Shown: piece by piece, positions 8,198 through 14,982 of the stretch | Numbering within the stretch: the stretch's first letter is position 1 | How the letters are laid out: each line of letters begins with the position of its first letter | Source: UKL13-3 sp044353855 | GTDB taxonomy: Bacteria; Bacteroidota; Bacteroidia; UKL13-3 | Assembly: GCA_044353855.1 (NCBI GenBank) | Contig: JBILBF010000002.1 | Coordinates: 248,001 to 312,000, forward strand | Length of the DNA: 64,000 nucleotides | Reading direction: 5' to 3' | The notes under the pieces: model-generated | Told to the model about the DNA's origin: nothing | The model's database searches: none | The model's input: the letters and a program-made list of their open reading frames with translations, nothing else | Program-made: the position numbers and the translations under genes

Positions 8198-8274
8198 CAA
8201 AGGCTACCAGAAAGTGGCGGCATTGTGGTTTGCTGGACAAATTTGTGTATGCTTGTTCTCCTGCTATGTTGAAC
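8192..8274 (+). repeat. Possible degenerate second attC-like site
   Basis: GCATAAC (8192-8198) and GTTGAAC (8268-8274, fitting GTTRRRY) bound an 83-bp segment with weak end complementarity (AACAAAG against CTATGTT). It shares a GCATTG ... GGACAAATTT run with the sequence just after the first attC-like hairpin (7501-7519 against 8220-8244). That suggests both flanks of higBA derive from the same cassette junction type. Pairing is poor, so confidence is low. Confidence 0.3.
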
Positions 8275-8421
8275 GACATCATTACAAACTATTGGAGTTT
8301 GAAGTACCTTTCCTCCTAGTAAGATTAATGTGTATATTTACGATTGAAGCAAAAAATAAGGAAATATTTTAAGGATTTAATTGAGCGCAATAACAGCATA
8401 AAACAACTTACTTTTACCATA

Positions 8422-8874
8422 ATGACAGCACAAGCAAGCGACTCAATCACGTATAATAATAAAACCACTGGCATGAGAACAGAGCCCTTACGTGATTATA
8501 TTCCCCAACTCAACTTACCTCACCTATTTGTTGCAACTTCCAGTTTTTGTTGGCGTGGTTATTTTGCCAAGTGGGCTGTAGATAATAACAAGCTCTTTTT
8601 AATTGGCTTCAATGGTCAAATACTTGATAATATAAAAGTGGGAATGGATTATATTTTCCCGGGAGAAGATGTGGTTTTTGCTCATTGGTTTTCGGGTAAA
8701 ATACGTACACCCTTAGGTGAAATGATAGCTTATGTGCATGGTGGTTATGAATCGGCACATGAGGGTAATCAATATTTGACTTTTGAAAAGGGTAATTTAA
8801 TAGATGTGCACGAAAAATGGCTTACACCAGAAGAAATAGAGAAATTGCAAAATGTCCAAGAAGACTATTTTTAA
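8422..8874 (+). CDS. Uncharacterised conserved-looking protein, 150 aa
   Basis: No named family is recognised. The protein has a recurring pattern I associate with small hypothetical proteins: RGYFAKWAVDNNKLFL, then FPGEDVVFAHWFSGKIRTPLGEM, then YVHGGYESAHEG. It has no signal peptide or membrane segment and should be cytoplasmic. The ATG at 8422 is preferred to the TTG at 8344, which would add 26 poorly conserved-looking residues. A TATATTTA box (one mismatch from TAnnTTTG) lies at 8333-8340. Its place beside toxin-antitoxin and nuclease genes suggests accessory status. Confidence 0.7.
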   Translation: MTAQASDSITYNNKTTGMRTEPLRDYIPQLNLPHLFVATSSFCWRGYFAKWAVDNNKLFLIGFNGQILDNIKVGMDYIFPGEDVVFAHWFSGKIRTPLGEMIAYVHGGYESAHEGNQYLTFEKGNLIDVHEKWLTPEEIEKLQNVQEDYF

Positions 8875-8985
8875 TATGGATGATTTTAAGTGTACGTTTA
8901 TTCATAAATGACTAAATTATGTATGATGAACTTGGATTGTCTCTAGATAAACCGAAAACCAACGAACTACAGATACGAAATAGAA

Positions 8986-9402
8986 ATGAAAAAAATAGTT
9001 GTATTACTCCTGCTGTTCTTCATCAGTTTATGCGGCTTTGCGCAAAGCAGGTATATTTCCGCTACAACCAAAAAAATTGTTTTTTCCAGAGATGGAGGGG
9101 TATGCCAATGCTGCGGCAGTTCCAATAGTTTGGAGTACGACCATATAACACCTTTTTCTTGTGGCGGTAGCAGCGATGCTTACAATATTCAGTTGCTGTG
9201 TATGCGCTGTAACCGCAGCAAATCGAATAGTTGTGTGTGTAACATACATGGTAGAAGAGTTGGTACCAATTGTTGCCAGGGTAAAACAACCCAAAAGAAG
9301 CAATCAACCACTTCGCAACAATGCTACGGTACCACCAAAAAAGGAACAAGATGCAAGAACAAAACAAGGAATGCAAGCGGATATTGTCATGTACATAGCT
9401 AA
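8986..9402 (+). CDS. Exported HNH nuclease with C-terminal Cys/His domain
   Basis: The first 20 residues (MKKIVVLLLLFFISLCGFAQ) are a signal peptide, unusual for an HNH endonuclease. The HNH core follows: zinc knuckle C40-x2-C43 and C72-x2-C75, D52-H53, N67 and N76. Residues 111-138 form a separate module with C113, C123, C134 and H137 in the pattern QCxGTTKKGTRC...GYCHVH, resembling small zinc-binding C-terminal domains (DUF5763-like). The protein probably acts outside the cytoplasm, for DNA degradation or as a nutrient or competition nuclease. Direct evidence for that is lacking. Confidence 0.85.
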   Translation: MKKIVVLLLLFFISLCGFAQSRYISATTKKIVFSRDGGVCQCCGSSNSLEYDHITPFSCGGSSDAYNIQLLCMRCNRSKSNSCVCNIHGRRVGTNCCQGKTTQKKQSTTSQQCYGTTKKGTRCKNKTRNASGYCHVHS

Positions 9403-9418
9403 TTAAACAATAAGAAAA

Positions 9419-9664
9419 ATGAATACGATTGTATTATTTGCAGTAGATGCAACCACCGAAGAGGTAATTGTTTCAGATTCGCCCAAAGGAAGTACCAAAG
9501 TACAATTTATAGAGCGTATTGGACGTACCAACAATGAAATGCTGTACCATGCTGTAGTAACCTTAACCAGCATTACCAAAGCTCCCCATTTGGATGTAGC
9601 CATTTTTAAAGCCATGGATAAAGTGTGCCAACTGATGTATACCAAACACAAAGAAACCTTGTAG
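9419..9664 (+). CDS. Hypothetical protein, 81 aa
   Basis: This reading frame starts 16 bp after the HNH gene and reads MNTIVLFAVDATTEEVIVSD at its start. No family is recognised. It is mixed alpha/beta in character, without signal or membrane segments. After the TAG stop at 9662-9664 the same frame continues for 16 plausible codons (FFTAENELDKLGLKPL) to a TGA. The TAG may therefore be a recent nonsense change from CAG. The gene could be real, truncated or decaying. Confidence 0.5.
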   Translation: MNTIVLFAVDATTEEVIVSDSPKGSTKVQFIERIGRTNNEMLYHAVVTLTSITKAPHLDVAIFKAMDKVCQLMYTKHKETL

Positions 9665-9749
9665 TTTTTTACAGCAGAAAACGAATTAGACAAGCTTGGT
9701 TTAAAACCTTTATGACTTGACCGAAGAATAAATTAAAATTGTGGAGGTT

Positions 9750-10211
9750 GTCTGAACTGTGATTTTTGTGATTAAATGATTGTTATGATTAAAGAAGAGT
9801 ATAAATATTCAGCCTTAACCTCCAACATAATTGGTTGTGCTATGACGGTGCATAAAACGCTTGGGAATGGATTTCAGGAAGTGATTTATCAAAGAGCATT
9901 AGCTATTGAAATGAGTTTGGCAGGTATAGTGTTTAGCAGAGAGTTTGAAATGCCTATTTTTTATAGAGAAGAACAAATAGGTACAAGAAGAGTTGATTTT
10001 TTAGTTGAAGGAATTATATCCGTAGAGTTGAAAGCCATTACCAAATTAGAAGATGTACATTTTGCGCAGGCCATCAATTATTTAGAAGCCTACAATTTAG
10101 AAATAGGTTTGCTGATTAACTTTGGAGAATCGAGTTTAAATTTTAAACGTCTTACCAATAAAAAATTTAAATCTATTAAATCAAACGAATCACAAAAATC
10201 ATAGTTCAGAC
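9750..10211 (+). mobile_element. TIR-bounded element carrying a GxxExxY gene
   Basis: A 24-bp sequence at 9750-9773 (begins GTCTGAACTG, ends TTTTTGTGATT) recurs in reverse complement at 10188-10211 with 23 of 24 bases matching. The GxxExxY frame fills the space between almost completely. Its first ATG is 3 bp after the left repeat, and its stop codon lies inside the right repeat. The same termini bound the four short units downstream. No target-site duplication around this element is evident. The element is inferred to be, or to have been, mobile. Confidence 0.6.
9776..10204 (+). CDS. GxxExxY protein (PD-(D/E)XK nuclease-like)
   Basis: This 142-residue member of the GxxExxY family shows the naming motif as GFQEVIY. 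Counting from the second in-frame ATG at 9785, it spans G29, E32 and Y35. Family members are assigned to the PD-(D/E)XK nuclease superfamily. The matching catalytic pattern is D71 (RRVDFLV) followed by E81-x-K83 (VELKA), with E32 as the extra acidic residue. No biochemical role is established for the family. Start choice between 9776 and 9785 is open. The gene lies wall-to-wall between terminal inverted repeats and precedes an array of related short units. Confidence 0.9.
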   Translation: MIVMIKEEYKYSALTSNIIGCAMTVHKTLGNGFQEVIYQRALAIEMSLAGIVFSREFEMPIFYREEQIGTRRVDFLVEGIISVELKAITKLEDVHFAQAINYLEAYNLEIGLLINFGESSLNFKRLTNKKFKSIKSNESQKS

Positions 10212-10882
10212 GTTTGGTGAATGGGCAGGTGAAGATGTCTGAACTGTGATTTTTGTGATTAAATGATTGCTATGAAAAAAAGAAGAAGAAACGAAATGAA
10301 AAATATTGTTCAAGGTTTAGAAGGAAAAATTAATCACTCAAATCATAAAAATCAAATCAATCATAGTTCAGACGTTTGATGAATGGACAGGTGAAGATGT
10401 CTGAACTGTGATTTTTGTGATTAAATGATTGCTATGAAAAAAAGAAGTAGAAACGAAATGAAAAATGTTGTTCTAGGTTTAGAAGGAAAAATTAATCACT
10501 CAAATCATAAAAATCAAATCAATCATAGTTCAGACGTTTGATGAATGGGCAGATGAAGATGTCTGAAGGGTGATTTTTGTGATTAAATGATTGCTATGAA
10601 AAAAAGAAGTAGAAACGAAATGAAAAATGTTGTTCAAGGTTTAGAAGGAAAAATTAATCACTCAAATCATAAAAATCAAATCAATCATAGTTCAGACGTT
10701 TGATGAATGGGCAGATGAAGATGTCTGAAGGGTGATTTTTGTGATTAAATGATTGCTATGAAAAAAAGAAGTAGAAACGAAATGAAAAATGTTGTTCTAG
10801 GTTTAGAATGAAAAATTAATCACTCAAATCATAAAAATCAAATCAATCATAGTTCAGACGTTTGATGAATGGGCAGATGAAG
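10212..10882 (+). repeat. Tandem array of four 162-bp MITE-like units
   Basis: GTTCAGACG recurs at 10204, 10366, 10528, 10690 and 10852, an exact 162-bp period. Each unit is a 25-bp linker (GTTTGATGAATGGGCAG...) plus a 137-bp element: 10237-10373, 10399-10535, 10561-10697 and 10723-10859. Each 137-bp element starts like the left terminal repeat of the GxxExxY element and ends with a variant of the right one. Units 3 and 4 share GTCTGAAGGG in place of GTCTGAACTG. A fifth linker, intact for 23 bp, ends the array. Units 1-3 each hold a 35-codon ATG frame beginning MKKR; unit 4 has an early TGA. Confidence 0.9.
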
Positions 10883-10953
10883 GTGATGGAAATAATATTA
10901 TCCCGATTGTAAATCCAACAGAAATGGCTAAAGAGGTTTTTCAGTTAAAATAA
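10861..10953 (+). pseudogene. 3' remnant of an unidentified gene
   Basis: Downstream of the last repeat unit, an open frame reads FDEWADEGDGNNIIPIVNPT and then EMAKEVFQLK before TAA. It has a protein-like composition but no start codon of its own, and it runs back into the repeat. The repeat linker encodes the related peptide TFDEWAGEDV. The array may therefore have inserted near the 3' end of a gene whose 5' part is no longer recognisable. The family is not identified. Confidence 0.4.
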
Positions 10954-11092
10954 TAAAAAAGCCCGGAAACGTTCAATCCTCCCCTTCTAGTTCTACTAGT
11001 TTTTATTCGAAATAAGAAGAATAAAAACGCCTATCCTATTTTCTGGGTTACCTTGGTTGGGCTTTTGCTGTACCTAAAGCACCACCAACAAC

Positions 11093-12361
11093 ATGAAAAA
11101 AAAGAAAACCTATTCTACACAATTAGTGCGTTGGTGGAAAAAATTGGGTCCAGGGTTGGTGACAGGAGCCAGTGATGATGACCCATCAGGCATAGCAACG
11201 TATTCGCAAGCAGGTGCAGCTTTTGGCTTAGCTACTTTATGGACAGCCATTGTTGCGTTTCCACTCATGGCTTCTATCCAACAGATGTGTGCACGCATTG
11301 GTTTGGTAACTTCACAAGGATTAACCGGTACGCTTAAAAAACATTATCCCCGCCCCTTATTGTATGTGATGTTGGTGTTTAGTTTCCCGGCCATTGTACT
11401 CAATATTGGTGCTGATATTGCAGGCATGGGAGCTGTGGGTAATTTATTGTTTCCGGCTATAGATGCCAATTATTTCAGTGTGCTTTTCACCATTTTGTTA
11501 TTAGCATTAATCATTTATTTGCCATACCAAAAAATTGCAGCGGTGTTAAAATACCTCTGTTTGGTGATGTTGGTGTACTTTATTGTGCCGTTTTTGTGCA
11601 AGCAAGATTTGGGAGCAATTATACAAGCTACCTTTATTCCAACCATCCAATTGGATACAACCTTTATAGCCATCATCGTTGGTATTTTGGGCACCACCAT
11701 TTCACCGTATCTGTTTTTTTGGCAAGCATCTGTAGAGGTGGAAGAACAAAAACACAAACGAACCTATTTGGTGGTAAACAAAAAAATAATGCACGAAATA
11801 AACCAAGATGTAGATTTTGGAATGACCGTTTCGGGGTTTGTGATGTATTTTATTATTCTTACCACGGGCACTGTTTTGTTTAAAGGAGGTGTTCACCAAA
11901 TTGACACTGTAGAACAAGCTGCAACAGCCCTAAAACCATTGGCCGGTAATATGGCTTACCTGTTGTTTGCTGTTGGTGTGATAGGCACAGGGTTTATTGC
12001 CATTCCGGTATTAAGTGGTTCTATTTCGTATATTATTACCGAAACATTTGGGTGGGAACAAGGGCTTGATAAAAAGTTTCAGGAGGCAAAAGCCTTTTAT
12101 GTGGTGATGGCAATTTCACTTTTACTGGGTTTATCGTTAAGCTATATTGGTATTACACCCATACAATCATTAATCTACACTGCTATTTTGTATGGACTCA
12201 CTGCTCCGGTATTAATTGCCATCATCCTACATATTTCCAACAACAAAAAAATAATGGGCAAAAACGTGAATAGCTTGTATACAAATATTCTTGGATGCAT
12301 TGCACTTATAATCATGACCGTTGCGGCAGTAACATTGGTATACCTTTATCTGACGGCCTAG
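11093..12361 (+). CDS. Nramp-family divalent metal transporter
   Basis: This 422-residue, ~11-helix inner-membrane protein of the Nramp superfamily imports divalent metals with protons in characterised members. The first helix carries GPGLVTGASDDDPSGIATYS, with DPSG at the position of the canonical DPGN metal site. In the sixth helix region the usual MPH methionine site is replaced by a PYLFFWQASVEVEE sequence. This marks a divergent subgroup, so Mn or Fe specificity should not be assumed. It stands alone downstream of the repeat array, with no metal regulator nearby. Confidence 0.9.
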   Translation: MKKKKTYSTQLVRWWKKLGPGLVTGASDDDPSGIATYSQAGAAFGLATLWTAIVAFPLMASIQQMCARIGLVTSQGLTGTLKKHYPRPLLYVMLVFSFPAIVLNIGADIAGMGAVGNLLFPAIDANYFSVLFTILLLALIIYLPYQKIAAVLKYLCLVMLVYFIVPFLCKQDLGAIIQATFIPTIQLDTTFIAIIVGILGTTISPYLFFWQASVEVEEQKHKRTYLVVNKKIMHEINQDVDFGMTVSGFVMYFIILTTGTVLFKGGVHQIDTVEQAATALKPLAGNMAYLLFAVGVIGTGFIAIPVLSGSISYIITETFGWEQGLDKKFQEAKAFYVVMAISLLLGLSLSYIGITPIQSLIYTAILYGLTAPVLIAIILHISNNKKIMGKNVNSLYTNILGCIALIIMTVAAVTLVYLYLTA

Positions 12362-12491
12362 CCCAACCCATTGGTATGGGGTGTTTTTGTTGCGTATGTA
12401 AAACACCAACAGCAACCTTCGCTTCTACTTATGTATTGAATAACAAAGCAACCTTACCTACACTAAGCTGGTAGGTAAATGATGTAACGCA

Positions 12492-12521
12492 TTGAATTTA
12501 TTATATAAGGTTTTAAGTTTG
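12492..12521 (+). promoter_or_regulatory. Probable lipocalin promoter (TTG-N19-TAAGTTTG)
   Basis: TTG at 12492-12494 is followed after 19 bp by TAAGTTTG at 12514-12521. The lipocalin ATG is 54 bp downstream. This promoter may serve the whole lipocalin/SOUL/OYE/nitroreductase series, which has no obvious terminator inside. Confidence 0.6.
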
Positions 12522-12575
12522 ATAAGGAACCACTTTTGAACCGAAGCAAACACTAACCTAACCTACAGCAAGAAC

Positions 12576-13145
12576 ATGGCTCATTCCAATAGTACATCCA
12601 TAATACCCGTTGCAACCAACCTATCAGCTATACCAAAAAGGGTATTGGCCTATTGTGTAGGGATATTCCTAACAACAGCAACGATAGCACAAACGGTGCA
12701 ATCCGTTCCTTTTGTTGAGTTAACACAGTATGCCGGAAAATGGTATGAGGTAGCATCGTATCCGCAACGTTTTCAGAAAGGGTGTACACAAACCACAGCC
12801 ACCTATACCGCAACAGGTAAAAACTATGTATGGGTTGAAAACAGGTGCAACAAACACAGTGCAAACGGAAAAAATTCGTATATAAAAGGCAAAGCGTTTG
12901 TGGTTAAAAACACGGGCAATGCACAACTCAAAGTTCAATTTTTTTGGCCATTTAGAGGCAAGTATTGGATCATTGAATTGGCAGATGATTACCGATACGC
13001 AGTTGTTAGCCATCCATCCAAAAAGTACTTGTGGATACTCAGCAGAACACCAACCCTGGATACCGATACCTATCAAACTATTGTATCCAATTTAACCGCA
13101 AAAGGATTTGATGTATCCAAGTTAGTAAACACCAAACAAGAGTAA
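12576..13145 (+). CDS. Lipocalin family protein (Blc-like)
   Basis: This bacterial lipocalin has the first structurally conserved region YAGKWYEVASYP (G54, W56), followed by the usual barrel strands with FFWPFRGKYWIIELADDYRYAVV and a terminal YLWILSRTPTL. A hydrophobic segment at about residues 22-40 suggests export to the periplasm; no lipobox cysteine is evident. Bacterial lipocalins bind lipids or fatty acids and are often induced by membrane stress. It heads a cluster of stress-related genes. Confidence 0.92.
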   Translation: MAHSNSTSIIPVATNLSAIPKRVLAYCVGIFLTTATIAQTVQSVPFVELTQYAGKWYEVASYPQRFQKGCTQTTATYTATGKNYVWVENRCNKHSANGKNSYIKGKAFVVKNTGNAQLKVQFFWPFRGKYWIIELADDYRYAVVSHPSKKYLWILSRTPTLDTDTYQTIVSNLTAKGFDVSKLVNTKQE

Positions 13146-13233
13146 CAACCTATCCTTTTAACCCAATTAGACATTACCTTATCAAAGAAAAAGAAAAACA
13201 AGCATTCGCAATCAACATTAACGAACCCAGTAC

Positions 13234-13851
13234 ATGAAACTATTTTTTATCACCATCAGTATCCTCATCCTATTATTCATCCTATTTCAGCTTTACACTT
13301 ACATGGCAATAGCAAAAACAGAAACACAAGCATACTCCGTACTGAAAGTAAACAGAGAGTATGAGGTGCGGTATTATCCCTCGGCAACAATGGCTACGAT
13401 AACCTCGCCTGCAAAAACATACAGAGAATTAGGCAGTACAGGATTCTCTAAATTGGCAGGGTATATTTTTGGCGGCAACCAAGAAAAAAAACAAATAGCC
13501 ATGACATCACCTGTGCACATGGATATAGGAGATTCGTTTTCGAGTATGTCATTTATGATGCCTTCCACATTTTCCAAAGAGAATTTACCCATTCCAAACA
13601 ATTCGGATGTGACCATACAAAGCAGCAAAGATGAATATGTGGCTGTGCTGGCATTTGATGGATTTGCAACCAACGAAAAAATAAAAGAGCATATGAGGCT
13701 TCTGGAAAATAGCTTGAAAGAACACCGCCAATCGTACTACGGTAACTTTCGGTATTTAGGATACAATCCACCTTACCAATTATTTGGCAGGCGGAATGAA
13801 ATTATTGTATCCATTAACTGGGATTCGAATTCAGTATTACACACAAAATGA
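13234..13851 (+). CDS. SOUL heme-binding family protein
   Basis: This 205-residue SOUL/HBP family protein has an N-terminal membrane anchor (MKLFFITISILILLFILFQL). Typical features are YEVRYYPSATMATI, the GFSKLAGYIFGGNQEKKQIAMTSPV core and the SFMMPS strand. Relatives bind heme or tetrapyrroles. Facing the periplasm and next to a lipocalin, it may handle a hydrophobic ligand. The linkage to function is inference. Confidence 0.92.
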   Translation: MKLFFITISILILLFILFQLYTYMAIAKTETQAYSVLKVNREYEVRYYPSATMATITSPAKTYRELGSTGFSKLAGYIFGGNQEKKQIAMTSPVHMDIGDSFSSMSFMMPSTFSKENLPIPNNSDVTIQSSKDEYVAVLAFDGFATNEKIKEHMRLLENSLKEHRQSYYGNFRYLGYNPPYQLFGRRNEIIVSINWDSNSVLHTK

Positions 13852-13870
13852 CTTTAACATAGTGACCAAC

Positions 13871-14980
13871 ATGAAAAACTACACCTTATTTACCGCAACC
13901 AAAGTGGGTTCAATCGCACTCAAAAACCGCATTGTAATGGCACCCATGACGCGTTGCAGAGCCATTGGCAATATTCCCAACGACCTGATGGCAACGTATT
14001 ACAAACAACGAGCAACAGCCGGTTTAATTATTACCGAAGGTACATCACCATCACCAAATGGATTGGGGTACGCACGCATACCCGGAATTTTTAACGAAGC
14101 ACAAGTCATTGGATGGGAAAAAACAACAGCAGCCGTGCATACAAAAGGTGGAAGAATAGTTGTGCAACTGATGCATACCGGAAGGATAAGCCATATTCTA
14201 AATATGCATGAAGGTACGGAAATACTAGCACCATCAGCCATAAAAGCATCGGGGCAAATGTGGACAGATGCCAAACAATTACAAGATTACCCAATACCCA
14301 AAGCAATGACCGAAGAAGATATTGTGGAAACACAAGCTGAATATGTTACGGCAGCCAAAAATGCGATGAGAGCTGGATTTGATGGTATTGAATTGCATGG
14401 TGCAAATGGCTACTTGCTGGAAGAGTTTTTGTCTCCGTTAAGCAATATCCGTTTGGATAACTACAGTGGTTCTATTCCCAATCGCTGTAGGTTTGTGATA
14501 GAGGTAGCAACGCAAGTTACAGCAGCCATTGGCAAAGATAAAATAGGTATTCGGCTCTCTCCTTATGGTGTGGCAGGCGATATGCCTAATTATGCCGAAA
14601 TAGATGAAACATATGATTACTTATCCAAAGAACTGAGCAAATTGGATATTGCCTATATTCATTTGGTGGATCATTACTCAATGGGTGCACCTAAAGTTCC
14701 CATTGAAATAAAAAAATTAATCCGCAAGAATTTTAAAAAAACCCTCATTATTAGTGGCGGTTATGATAAAGAACGTGCGGAAGCAGATATACAAGATGGC
14801 CTGTGCGACCTAGTAGGTTTTGGCCGACAATTTATCAATAACCCAGATTTGGTGACGCGATTGGAGTTTAACCAAGAATTATCTCAAAGTTTAAATACCG
14901 ATTTATTTTACACAGCCGATGCAAAAGGATACACAGATTATCCAACCTATAAAGCACCAATTGTGATGCAACTCCAATAA
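13871..14980 (+). CDS. Old yellow enzyme family ene-reductase
   Basis: This 369-residue FMN oxidoreductase belongs to the OYE/NemA family, which reduces activated C=C bonds or nitro compounds with NAD(P)H. H176 and N179 (HGANGYLLEEF) are the substrate-anion binding pair, with Y181 as the proton-donor position. N-terminal IVMAPMTRCRA and C-terminal SGGYDKERAE fit the FMN-binding TIM barrel. The start at 13871 (MKNYTLF) is chosen; a longer frame from 13784 would overlap the SOUL gene by 68 bp. The stop is 2 bp from the nitroreductase start. Confidence 0.95.
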   Translation: MKNYTLFTATKVGSIALKNRIVMAPMTRCRAIGNIPNDLMATYYKQRATAGLIITEGTSPSPNGLGYARIPGIFNEAQVIGWEKTTAAVHTKGGRIVVQLMHTGRISHILNMHEGTEILAPSAIKASGQMWTDAKQLQDYPIPKAMTEEDIVETQAEYVTAAKNAMRAGFDGIELHGANGYLLEEFLSPLSNIRLDNYSGSIPNRCRFVIEVATQVTAAIGKDKIGIRLSPYGVAGDMPNYAEIDETYDYLSKELSKLDIAYIHLVDHYSMGAPKVPIEIKKLIRKNFKKTLIISGGYDKERAEADIQDGLCDLVGFGRQFINNPDLVTRLEFNQELSQSLNTDLFYTADAKGYTDYPTYKAPIVMQLQ

Positions 14981-14982
14981 TA

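Noticed and set aside
8178..8372. 64-codon frame overlapping the end of higA
   Set aside because: It lies in the attC-like/intergenic segment, overlaps higA in another frame and has no family resemblance; its openness follows from the repeat sequence.
8919..9128. 69-codon plus-strand frame before and into the HNH gene
   Set aside because: It overlaps the HNH gene in another frame, which has a signal peptide and complete catalytic motif.
10204..10882. Tandem array considered as a CRISPR
   Set aside because: Repeat and spacer lengths do not fit: the conserved part is 137 bp, the 25-bp spacers are nearly identical to each other, and no cas genes are present.
10987..11005. CTAGT/ACTAG hairpin followed by T-run before the Nramp gene
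   Set aside because: Only a 5-bp stem with weak pairing; too little to call a terminator.
12380..12407. GGTGTTTT/AAAACACC inverted repeat after the Nramp gene considered as a terminator
   Set aside because: The stem is AT-rich with a 12-nt loop and no T-run follows on the plus strand.
13784..13870. N-terminal extension of the OYE frame
   Set aside because: It overlaps the SOUL gene by 68 bp and precedes the standard OYE start.
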